From: Coprobacter fastidiosus
GTDB taxonomy: Bacteria; Bacteroidota; Bacteroidia; Bacteroidales; Coprobacteraceae
NCBI RefSeq assembly: GCF_030296935.1
Contig: NZ_AP028032.1
Location: forward strand, 1-64,000
DNA: 64,000 bases
Direction of reading: 5' to 3'
In this document: one piece after another, positions 35,943 to 43,513 of the stretch
Layout: each line of letters starts with the position of its first letter
How positions within the stretch are numbered: position 1 is the stretch's first letter
Program-made: the position numbers and the translations under genes
The notes under the pieces: generated by a model
Seen by the model: the letters and a program-made list of their open reading frames with translations, nothing else
What the model was told of the DNA's origin: nothing
The model's database searches: none

Positions 35943-37391
35943 ATGCATATTGTTATTATTTTGTTCTTGCTCATAGGCCTTTATGAATTGGTTATTGGTC
36001 TAAGACAATTTGTGGGGATAATTTTTTATGATTGGTCATGCCAGAGTATTTGTGGAACATTTAATAATCAAGTTGTATATTCTATATTTATTGTATTGAT
36101 TTTTCCTATTGCATGGTTTTGCTTTTTACAAATGAAATCTTTGCGGCGTGGTAATTTATTAAGACGTTTCATTTTTTTATTATCAACATTATATGTTTTC
36201 TTGGCTTTGTGTATACTTCCGTTTACTTTTAGTAGGACTTCTTGGATTGCAGGAATGATAAGTTGTGGTGTAATAGCTTATTATAGTATTATAAAATACT
36301 CTAGTCCTACTATTATTAAACGATATTTAATGATTTTTATTGGATGTATTATATCCCTTCTATGTAGCTATTTGTTTTATGGAATTAAAAAAGAATCAGC
36401 GGATGGTAGACTTTTAATTTGGAAAATCTCAACGTCTATTTTACAAGAGCATTTTATAAAAGGTGTGGGAAATGGTCGTTTCTCAAGTGTGTATGGAGAA
36501 GCTCAAGAACAGTATTTTAAAAATGGAAAAGGAAGTGAATATGAAAAATATATAGCAGGATCACCATCTTTTGCCTATAATGAGTATATACAAATTTTGA
36601 TAGAGCAGGGTTTAGTCGGATTTTTGTTTTTTGTTTTTATTATAGTATATGCTTTTTATCATTTGATACAATCAGAATCCCAGTATAAAATTGCGTTTAT
36701 AGGAGCTCTTATAAGTTTATTAATCGTTTCTTTTTTTTCTTATCCATTTCGAAATATATATACTTGTTTGCTGTCTGTTTGTGTGATATTTTTTTCTTTA
36801 TTGTTTCCACATAAAAAATATGAAGAATATTTTACCATAAAACGAGGGGTTGTTTTTGCAATATTTTTTGTCACAGCAATTGATATATGTTATTCATTTG
36901 GGGTATTGGGTAATAAAAAAATGGCGTATAAGCAATGGAATGCATTAAAGCCTTATTTTTATGCTGGACAATTTAGTGAAATAACAAAAAATTATGCGGT
37001 ATTGTATCCCTATTTAAAAACAGATGCAGCTTTTTTATTTGAATATGGTCAATGTTTATCGCAAATAAAACAATATGAGAAAAGTAATGATATATTGAAA
37101 GAAGGGTTGTTTTATAGCGGGGATCCGATGTTTTTAAATATAATAGGGAAGAATTACCAACAACAGGGATATTTTCAGTTAGCTGAAAATATGTTTTATA
37201 AAGCTTATTATCGAATTCCTCATAAAATATACCCGTTGTATTTGAGAATGAACTTGTATAAAGAACAATGTAGGAAAGAGGAAATGATTACTTTAGCTTA
37301 TTATATTATGAACTTGAAAAATAAAGTTAATTCTGAAGAAACTATATATATAAAAGAGTTAGTGAAGAGAGAAATAGAGAATAATAATTGA
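35943..37391 (+). CDS. O-antigen ligase / O-oligosaccharyltransferase family membrane protein with TPR tail
   Basis: Multi-pass enzyme of the Wzy_C (O-antigen ligase) superfamily, 482 residues. About nine membrane helices span 1-325. Family marks are GTFNNQ (38-43), FSRTSW (96-101), the periplasmic loop with GRLLIWK (155-161), GVGNGRF (174-180) and YNEYIQILIEQGL (212-224, in place of the usual HNEYLQ). Residues 340-480 are helical and TPR-like. The family includes lipid A ligases, polymerases and protein O-glycosylation enzymes. The N-terminus lacks the first two to four helices of typical members. No other glycan genes are adjacent, so its acceptor may be the two cotranscribed proteins; this is inference. 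Confidence 0.78.
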   Translation: MHIVIILFLLIGLYELVIGLRQFVGIIFYDWSCQSICGTFNNQVVYSIFIVLIFPIAWFCFLQMKSLRRGNLLRRFIFLLSTLYVFLALCILPFTFSRTSWIAGMISCGVIAYYSIIKYSSPTIIKRYLMIFIGCIISLLCSYLFYGIKKESADGRLLIWKISTSILQEHFIKGVGNGRFSSVYGEAQEQYFKNGKGSEYEKYIAGSPSFAYNEYIQILIEQGLVGFLFFVFIIVYAFYHLIQSESQYKIAFIGALISLLIVSFFSYPFRNIYTCLLSVCVIFFSLLFPHKKYEEYFTIKRGVVFAIFFVTAIDICYSFGVLGNKKMAYKQWNALKPYFYAGQFSEITKNYAVLYPYLKTDAAFLFEYGQCLSQIKQYEKSNDILKEGLFYSGDPMFLNIIGKNYQQQGYFQLAENMFYKAYYRIPHKIYPLYLRMNLYKEQCRKEEMITLAYYIMNLKNKVNSEETIYIKELVKREIENNN

Positions 37392-37424
37392 TTCGGATTT
37401 ACAATAAATCTGATATTGGATTCT

Positions 37425-37458
37425 TTCTTTATCCTCATTCTAAAATGAGGATAAAGAA
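37425..37458. terminator. Hairpin between the three-gene unit and the MFS gene
   Basis: TTCTTTATCCTCATT (37425-37439) pairs with its 15-base complement (37444-37458). It lies between convergent genes and could end transcription from either side, although the T-run is displaced. Confidence 0.6.
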
Positions 37459-37518
37459 ATATGAGGATTTTTTATTAAAGCTTTATCGTGGTTCTTGAAT
37501 TTATATATGTAGCTATTT

Positions 37519-38769
37519 TTATTCCTTTTTCCCTTTAGAGTTAGAGGCAGATATGAACTGGACTGTCGGCTTTAGCTTTCTTTTGACGTTTATCCATAAG
37601 TGAGGATGTGTTTGTCTCAGGGCTATTATCGCACATCCTAAAGAACATGAAGAACACAAAAGAAATATTAGTCCTGTGGTCGGGAGAATATCTCCTATGC
37701 TGACAAGAGGGGACACGATACCGCCGAACGCAAACCCTGTAGCTCCAAATAGTGCAGAGGCTGTCCCTGAATTTTGTCGCTCACTGTCCATTGCCAAAGT
37801 CGTAGAAGCTGTAAAGGTAAGTCCCATAGTAAAGAGTAAGAAGAATAACAGCGTTTCATAAATAATGAAAGAACAATTATTGCTAAGAGCGATAAATTCG
37901 ATTACTGAGAAAATGACCATTCCTATGCAACCAAAGAAAATGGCATGTTCGGGACTTTTAAATTTTATAGATAATGCTGCTGCTATTCCGATGGATAATG
38001 CGTTTATTCCAAAAAACAGACTGAATGTAAAGGCTGAGAAACCGTAGTGTTGTTGCATGATAAAAGGAGATGAAGATATGTTGGCGAATAATACCCCCAT
38101 GGCGAATCCCATTTGGAGCACATAGAAAACATAACGACGATTATGTAGTATTTTCCCGAATCCCCATAATAATCCTTTGATATTCTCCTGTTTTCTGTTC
38201 GATTTAGGTAGAGATTCTTTAAAACGAAAATTTCCTATCAGAAGAATAATACCGATGATCAACAGTATTATAAAAATACCTTTCCAGCCGATAGAATCAG
38301 TTAGAAACCCGCCTAATACCGGAGAAGCAACCGGAGCTATACCGTTAATAGCTCCGATGATAGCCATGGCTTTTGCCAGATCTTGTCCCGAAAATTTATC
38401 GGTAGCTACTGACCGGGAAATGACAATACCTCCTGATCCTGCTATACCTTGCAATAAGCGGAAAGCAATGAAGCTTTCTATGTTCGGTGAGAAAATACAG
38501 AATACGGTTGAAACGATAAAAAGTAACATGGAAATAAGCAATAGCGGTCGTCGTCCGTATTTATCGCTTAACGGGCCGAAAAAAATCTGCCCGATCGCTA
38601 ACCCGATCATACTTGATGTGAGTCCGAGTTGTACCATTGACGAATTTGTATCGAAATATCCTGTCATAGTCGGAAGGCTCGGTAAATACATATCGGTTAC
38701 TAAGGGACCGAAAGCTGTAAGAGCTCCTAACAAAATCAATAAAAATGCTTTAGAATTATTCTCTTTCAT
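37519..38769 (-). CDS. Bcr/CflA-type MFS drug efflux transporter
   Basis: Inner-membrane proton-driven exporter of 416 residues with 12 predicted helices. TDMYLPSLP in the first helix, GPLSDKYGRRP in the helix 2-3 loop and LLQGIAGSGG are signatures of the Bcr/CflA branch, whose characterised members export bicyclomycin, chloramphenicol or sulfonamides. It stands alone with its own promoter. The actual substrate is unknown. Confidence 0.9.
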   Translation of the reverse strand: MKENNSKAFLLILLGALTAFGPLVTDMYLPSLPTMTGYFDTNSSMVQLGLTSSMIGLAIGQIFFGPLSDKYGRRPLLLISMLLFIVSTVFCIFSPNIESFIAFRLLQGIAGSGGIVISRSVATDKFSGQDLAKAMAIIGAINGIAPVASPVLGGFLTDSIGWKGIFIILLIIGIILLIGNFRFKESLPKSNRKQENIKGLLWGFGKILHNRRYVFYVLQMGFAMGVLFANISSSPFIMQQHYGFSAFTFSLFFGINALSIGIAAALSIKFKSPEHAIFFGCIGMVIFSVIEFIALSNNCSFIIYETLLFFLLFTMGLTFTASTTLAMDSERQNSGTASALFGATGFAFGGIVSPLVSIGDILPTTGLIFLLCSSCSLGCAIIALRQTHPHLWINVKRKLKPTVQFISASNSKGKKE

Positions 38770-38799
38770 ATATTATCTCCTATTAATTAAAAACCATTG

Positions 38800-38807
38800 C
38801 AAAATTA
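38800..38807 (-). promoter_or_regulatory. Candidate -7 promoter element of the MFS gene
   Basis: Minus-strand TAATTTTG fits TAnnTTTG, 31 bases before the ATG. The -33 element is not evident. Confidence 0.4.
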
Positions 38808-38925
38808 CCAAGAATGTTTTGTCTGTGAGGAGAATATGTTACTTGTGTTAACCTTTTTTTGTCAGAAATAACAAGATGTGGCTTTAACTTGTTTTTCTGT
38901 ACAAAAGGTTATTAGAGGGGGATAA

Positions 38926-38952
38926 AAGCCGGAAGAATCGATCTTTCGGCTT
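38926..38952 (-). terminator. Probable terminator of the hydrogenase arm
   Basis: AAGCCGGAAGA (38926-38936) pairs with TCTTTCGGCTT (38942-38952), one G-U pair, five-base loop. On the minus strand TTTTATC follows. It is the first terminator-like hairpin past the hydrogenase protease stop. Confidence 0.6.
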
Positions 38953-38978
38953 GAAGATATTGAGATCCCAGAACCGGT

Positions 38979-39152
38979 CTATTTCTTGCAGGGTATATTT
39001 ATTTTGTACGAACACCTTTTACGGATACAAGTTATTCGATATCGTTTGATATGAATGCGGATGGCTATATTATAATCAATCTGAAAATAGTTGAATGCAG
39101 TTTGGTGGATGGTAAAATTTACGATGCATTTAGTTTCTTCCTGTTTTTCCAT
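38979..39152 (-). CDS. Doubtful 57-residue small ORF after the hydrogenase protease
   Basis: ATG 39152 follows the protease stop by 11 bases and the stop is 26 bases before a terminator hairpin, which is what a last operon gene would look like. The predicted peptide starts MEKQEETKCIVNFTIHQ, has four cysteines and is rich in Ile, Lys, Arg and Tyr. There is no recognisable family or ribosome-binding site, and the composition is close to that of translated noncoding AT-rich DNA. I list it with low confidence. Confidence 0.15.
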   Translation of the reverse strand: MEKQEETKCIVNFTIHQTAFNYFQIDYNIAIRIHIKRYRITCIRKRCSYKINIPCKK

Positions 39153-39163
39153 GGCAGATCATT

Positions 39164-39622
39164 TCATGATTTTATTTGTTTGATTAATTCATGAATTTTA
39201 TTGATAATTGCAGGAATTGCATCTTCGACTTTCGGAGATAATTGCATTCCTATTTCTCTGACTTCTTGAACCGATATTGCTAATAAATCGATTTCGGGAA
39301 TTTGCTCTTGTAAAATCATGGCATCGATCATTTCTTTCAGGCCTATTTCATGAGCGCTTAGCAAAAGAGGATAGTCATGAGAATATTTAGGCTTTAAGTG
39401 GCGGATAGTACCTGCCGGACGGCTATCGAGAGTCGCATCTATTAATATCAGGTGTTTATACTGTTGTAAAGTACCGATTAAGAAGATACCGCCTGTGCCT
39501 CCGTCCAACAAATCGACCCCCAGCGGTAATTCTTCTTTTTCTAATCGGTTTATAACATGAATACCTATACCTTCATCTTTTAAAACCAGATTTCCTACGC
39601 CCAGAATAAGTATATCTTTCAT
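39164..39622 (-). CDS. hyaD: [NiFe]-hydrogenase maturation protease (HyaD/HybD family)
   Basis: Endopeptidase that removes the C-terminal tail of the large subunit after nickel insertion. At 152 residues it has the family start ILILGVGNLVLKDEGIG and the three expected nickel ligands Glu17, Asp62 and His91 (HybD: Glu16, Asp62, His93). Its presumed substrate is the large subunit encoded in the same arm, which ends in a 15-residue tail. A 151-base gap separates it from the cytochrome gene. No HyaE/HyaF-type small-subunit chaperones are present. Confidence 0.9.
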   Translation of the reverse strand: MKDILILGVGNLVLKDEGIGIHVINRLEKEELPLGVDLLDGGTGGIFLIGTLQQYKHLILIDATLDSRPAGTIRHLKPKYSHDYPLLLSAHEIGLKEMIDAMILQEQIPEIDLLAISVQEVREIGMQLSPKVEDAIPAIINKIHELIKQIKS

Positions 39623-39748
39623 TTTTCGGATTTTGTTAGAATCTGTTTATATTATTTGAGATGTAGCAAGTATGATTTTCAGTCATTTGAAAATCTTCAT
39701 ATTGCAACAGAGAAAGATCGTATTAAAAAAATATTCCCATAAAAATTT

Positions 39749-39787
39749 GGGCTCTTAAACAGTTTCTTGTTTTTTATCTAAGAGCCT
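39749..39787 (-). terminator. Hairpin overlapping the cytochrome stop, possible partial terminator
   Basis: GGCTCTTA (39750-39757) pairs with TAAGAGCC (39779-39786), which includes the last codons of the cytochrome gene. AAATTTTTA follows on the minus strand. The loop is long (21 bases). Confidence 0.35.
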
Positions 39788-40568
39788 GTCTGGATTTTTC
39801 TTTTATTTCGATTTCCTTCTTCAATAATTTTTCTTTCTCTTTTTTAAGAACGATCTTGTATTTTGTTCTTTGTTCGTCTTCATATTCTTTTACGAGATGT
39901 TCGTCTATAAATTTCCAGCCGCCGATGATCGATGATGCAATGCCGTTCCGTTCTATATAATCGTGGTAAAATACCAGATAAATATGAACAATGGCGAATA
40001 GGATAAACGCCCACATGAGAATATGATGTATGTCCCTTACCGGATAAAATCCTCCCATAATGATTAACAGTTTGCCGAAAAATGGAGCTAAAATACTGTC
40101 GGAGTCTACATAGAACATTGCCAGTCCGGTAACAGACTGTACGATCATTATGAGAAATAGTCCGAAATAAGTAAACGCGGCGAGACTGTTGTGCCCGATA
40201 TCGTAAACCGGTTTGGGAGATAGTAACAGAACATCCACTTTGGTCGTTTCGAAGATTCCTCTCCATTGTTTTTTAGTCAAAGGTATGTAATTAGGCCACC
40301 TGGAAAATGTATTTCCGGCGAAGAACCAGTAAATGCGTACCAAAAAGTTGATTATAAAAATAAATGCGGCTATGAAATGTGTCAGTCGTACCCATCCGAA
40401 CCAGTAATTAAATTCTGGTGCTGTCCCGTGCATTATCGCTGGAGGATCTCCTATAATGTAGCCGGTAATACATAATATCGTAATGGCGAATGCGTTTACC
40501 CAATGAAAAATTCTGACGGGTAACTGCCATACATATACTTCTCTTAGATGAGCTTTTTTACTGATCAT
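39774..40568 (-). CDS. hyaC: Ni/Fe-hydrogenase b-type cytochrome subunit
   Basis: Membrane dihaem cytochrome that anchors the hydrogenase and passes electrons to quinone. The 264-residue protein has four or five membrane helices. VRIFHWVNAFAI, VRLTHFIAAFIF, RDIHHILMW and FAIVHIYLVFYHDY carry the histidines expected to bind haem in HyaC/HupC proteins. The last 45 residues are highly charged and cytoplasmic, longer than in E. coli HyaC. It starts 14 bases after the large-subunit stop. Confidence 0.93.
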   Translation of the reverse strand: MISKKAHLREVYVWQLPVRIFHWVNAFAITILCITGYIIGDPPAIMHGTAPEFNYWFGWVRLTHFIAAFIFIINFLVRIYWFFAGNTFSRWPNYIPLTKKQWRGIFETTKVDVLLLSPKPVYDIGHNSLAAFTYFGLFLIMIVQSVTGLAMFYVDSDSILAPFFGKLLIIMGGFYPVRDIHHILMWAFILFAIVHIYLVFYHDYIERNGIASSIIGGWKFIDEHLVKEYEDEQRTKYKIVLKKEKEKLLKKEIEIKEKSRQALR

Positions 40569-40582
40569 GACTATTTGGTTTA

Positions 40583-42301
40583 TTATAGAGTGTCGAACTG
40601 GTGTATATGTTTTCCTTCTTCGTCATATAGATGTACGGCACAAGCCATACACGGGTCAAAAGAATGAATGGTACGTATGATTTCCAATGGAGCTGAAGTA
40701 TCATGTACGGGAGTTCCCAATAATGATTCTTCAAAAGAGGAGCGTTGTCCCTTTGTATCTCTTGGAGAGGCGTTCCATGTTGTCGGGACTACCATCTGAT
40801 AGTTTTTTATTTGTTTATTTTCTATATTGACATAATGTGCTAACGATCCGCGAGGGGCTTCTGCCAGTCCGATTCCTTGAGCTTTTTGAGGCCAAGTAGA
40901 AGGTTCCCAATATATATTGTTGAACATTCGATAATCTCCCGATTTTATATTTTGCAACAATTGAATATAGAAATCCTGCATCCAGTCAGCCAATAGATTC
41001 GATTCCATAGCACGGGCCAGAGTCCGTCCGATAGTTGAATACATAGCTTCAAAGGGAACATTTAGTTGCTTTAAACAGCGATCTGTCAAATCTTTATAAT
41101 CGTCTCGACCGGAAGCATACCCGACAATCATTCGAGCCAAAGGTCCGGTTTCCATAGGTCGGTTCTTATAGCGTGGGGTTTTTATCCAGCTATAAGGTTG
41201 AGAATTGTCCAGATATTGGTAGGGAGGGGTAGGACCGGTATAATCCAGATTCGTTTCTCCGATAGAAGGGTGCAGCCCGACTTCTTTACCTTCACTGTAA
41301 CTGTACCATGAATTATTTACATATTCCTGAAGCCCATCCATTGCATAAGGATCGAAATCTTCGATATGGTGTAGATCTCGGTTTATGATGATTCCTCTCG
41401 GACTTTTGTAAGTACTTAGTTCCCCATAATTTCCCGTGGGATAGTCTCCGTATGAAATATAATTTCGCAATCCTCCTCCTATTTTTGTCCATTCGGGATA
41501 GTAGGATGCAATGGCAAGTACATCGGGCAAGTAAACTTGTCGGACGAAATTTTGAGTTGTTTGAATAATTTCGGCTACATAACTGAGGCGTTCCAGATTA
41601 ATGGCATTGGGATCGTTGATATTGACCGCACACGCCATTCCCCCGACTAAATAATTGGGATGAGGATTTTTACCTCCGAAAATAGTTTGTACTTTTACTA
41701 TGTCTTTTTGTACTTCCAGAGCTTCCAGATAGTGGGCTACTCCCAACAGATTAACCTCCGGAGGCAATTTGTACGCCGGATGTCCCCAGTATCCGTTTGC
41801 AAAGATTCCGAGTTTGCTGGATTCAACAAATTTTTTAATTTTCTTCTGTATGTCCGTAAAATAACCTATCGAACTTTTCGGCCATGCCGAGATGCTTTGA
41901 GCAATAGCAGATGTTTTTTTTGGATCTGCTTTGAGCGCTGAAACTACATCTACCCAGTCCAAAGCCTGTAATTGATAGAAATGAACTACATGATCTTGTT
42001 CTGTAAGTGCTATTTGCATGAGACTTCGTACACGTTCCGCATTCGGCGGAATAATGATTCCCAGCGCATTCTCTACAGCCCTGACCGAAGCCAGAGAATG
42101 TATAGACGTACATACTCCGCATACACGTCCTACATAAGCCCAGACTTCTCTCGGATCACGGTTTTGTGCAATAATTTCAATGCCGCGTACCATTGTACCG
42201 GTGGAAAAGGCATCTTTGATGATACCGTTCTCAATATCTGCTTCTATCCTTAAATGACCCTCGATTCTGGTAATCGGATCAACAACAACTCGTGTACTCA
42301 T
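40583..42301 (-). CDS. hyaB: [NiFe]-hydrogenase large subunit
   Basis: Catalytic subunit holding the Ni-Fe(CN)2CO site (572 residues). The N-terminal RIEGHLRIE, the CxxC pair Cys61/Cys64 in RVCGVC, and the C-terminal pair Cys551/Cys554 in DPCMACAVH supply the four nickel ligands. Fifteen residues follow His557 and form the removable tail expected of precursors processed by a HyaD-type protease. Together with the Tat-exported small subunit and cytochrome b this is a group 1 membrane-bound uptake enzyme. It starts 12 bases after the small-subunit stop. Confidence 0.96.
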   Translation of the reverse strand: MSTRVVVDPITRIEGHLRIEADIENGIIKDAFSTGTMVRGIEIIAQNRDPREVWAYVGRVCGVCTSIHSLASVRAVENALGIIIPPNAERVRSLMQIALTEQDHVVHFYQLQALDWVDVVSALKADPKKTSAIAQSISAWPKSSIGYFTDIQKKIKKFVESSKLGIFANGYWGHPAYKLPPEVNLLGVAHYLEALEVQKDIVKVQTIFGGKNPHPNYLVGGMACAVNINDPNAINLERLSYVAEIIQTTQNFVRQVYLPDVLAIASYYPEWTKIGGGLRNYISYGDYPTGNYGELSTYKSPRGIIINRDLHHIEDFDPYAMDGLQEYVNNSWYSYSEGKEVGLHPSIGETNLDYTGPTPPYQYLDNSQPYSWIKTPRYKNRPMETGPLARMIVGYASGRDDYKDLTDRCLKQLNVPFEAMYSTIGRTLARAMESNLLADWMQDFYIQLLQNIKSGDYRMFNNIYWEPSTWPQKAQGIGLAEAPRGSLAHYVNIENKQIKNYQMVVPTTWNASPRDTKGQRSSFEESLLGTPVHDTSAPLEIIRTIHSFDPCMACAVHLYDEEGKHIHQFDTL

Positions 42302-42313
42302 AGCTATGTCTTA

Positions 42314-43498
42314 CTACAGTTTATCTGTTTCTTCTGTTTTTATTTTTTGTTCTATTTTCTCTTTTTCATTTTTCAGATGCGATTCTGTCTTGTCGAAATC
42401 CTCTTCATTTATACTCAGATCATCCATTTGATTTTTGATCAACTTGTGTTTTTGTATATTGGTAACTACTGCATGTGCCAGAACTCCGCCTAAAGCTACG
42501 GCACTTAATCCAGCTCCTATCTTGTCGGCTGTTGCTTCTATTCCTATACCGTGAACATAAGGTATGTGACTATATAATGGGCCGTAATCCCAGAAATTAG
42601 GTTCGGCACAACCGATGCAACCGTGTCCCGACTGGATCGGGTAACTGATGCTGTTGTTCCATTTGATTACAGCACAAGAGTTGAATGTATTGGGTCCTTT
42701 GCAGCCCATATAGTAGAGACAATAACCTTTTTTGGCGTTTTCATCATCGAACGATTGAACGAATAATCCTGCATCATAGGCTGGTCGGCGGTAACAAGTG
42801 TCATGTATTCGTCGTCCGTAAAATACAGACGGGCGTCCCATATTATCTAACTCGGGAAGTTTGTCGAATGTCAAGATATAAGTAATGACGCCTGCCATGA
42901 CATCTGCAATAGGCGGACATCCCTGGACATTGATAATGGGCTTTCCCGAATATATTTTATGAACAGGTTCTGTTTTAGTCGGATTGGGATAGGCGTGTTG
43001 AATACACCCTGAAGATGCACAATTTCCCCATGCTATAATAGCCTCAGCTCCTGCAGCGCCTTCATCGAATATCGATTTGGCATCACGTCCTGCTATGGTA
43101 CAATATCCGGGACTTCCTAAAGGAACTGAACCTTCTACGATCATGATATAATGTCCGTAATTATCTTTCATGGCCTGGTGACGAACTTCTTCGGCCTGTT
43201 CTCCGGCTGCAGCCATTAAGGTGTCGGAATAATCGAGAGAAATCATTTCTAATAGAATTTGGCCTACCAGAGGATGGGATGAACGCAAGAATGATTCGCT
43301 ACAACAGGTACATTCTTGGAAGTGATACCACAAAACGGGTTTTCTCGGTTTGCTTTGCAGGGCATCTACGACTTGTGCTACTCCTGAACTTTGTAGTCCG
43401 AGCATAGCACCCATCATTCCGCAGAATTTGAGAAAGTCCCGGCGCGAATATCCTTTATCCATGAGTTCCTGATAAAAACTTTTTGCTTCCATATCCAT
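42314..43498 (-). CDS. hyaA: [NiFe]-hydrogenase small subunit with oxygen-tolerant-type cysteine set
   Basis: Electron-transfer subunit (394 residues) carrying the iron-sulfur clusters. A Tat signal (SRRDFLKF at 18-25) exports the folded heterodimer, and a C-terminal helix (about 325-345) anchors it; a charged tail of about 45 residues follows. Proximal-cluster ligands are Cys63, Cys65, Cys66, Cys160, Cys165 and Cys194. Cys65 and Cys165 correspond to the extra Cys19 and Cys120 of R. eutropha MBH and E. coli Hyd-1, which form the [4Fe-3S] cluster behind oxygen tolerance. Distal and medial cluster residues (HDTC, CLYYMGC, CIGC) are present. Confidence 0.95.
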   Translation of the reverse strand: MDMEAKSFYQELMDKGYSRRDFLKFCGMMGAMLGLQSSGVAQVVDALQSKPRKPVLWYHFQECTCCSESFLRSSHPLVGQILLEMISLDYSDTLMAAAGEQAEEVRHQAMKDNYGHYIMIVEGSVPLGSPGYCTIAGRDAKSIFDEGAAGAEAIIAWGNCASSGCIQHAYPNPTKTEPVHKIYSGKPIINVQGCPPIADVMAGVITYILTFDKLPELDNMGRPSVFYGRRIHDTCYRRPAYDAGLFVQSFDDENAKKGYCLYYMGCKGPNTFNSCAVIKWNNSISYPIQSGHGCIGCAEPNFWDYGPLYSHIPYVHGIGIEATADKIGAGLSAVALGGVLAHAVVTNIQKHKLIKNQMDDLSINEEDFDKTESHLKNEKEKIEQKIKTEETDKL

Positions 43499-43513
43499 AT
43501 ACTTATTTAATCT

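Larger units (their letters stand above)
38770..39163. other. Intergenic region after the hydrogenase arm
   Basis: This 394-base stretch holds the MFS promoter element (38800-38807), a terminator hairpin (38926-38952) and a 57-codon minus-strand frame (38979-39152) that begins 11 bases after the protease stop. On the plus strand 38964-39191 is also open and reads like protein (FVRTPFTDTSYS, DMNADGYIIINL) but has only a late ATG at 39051. Neither frame is convincing as an intact gene. Confidence 0.4.
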
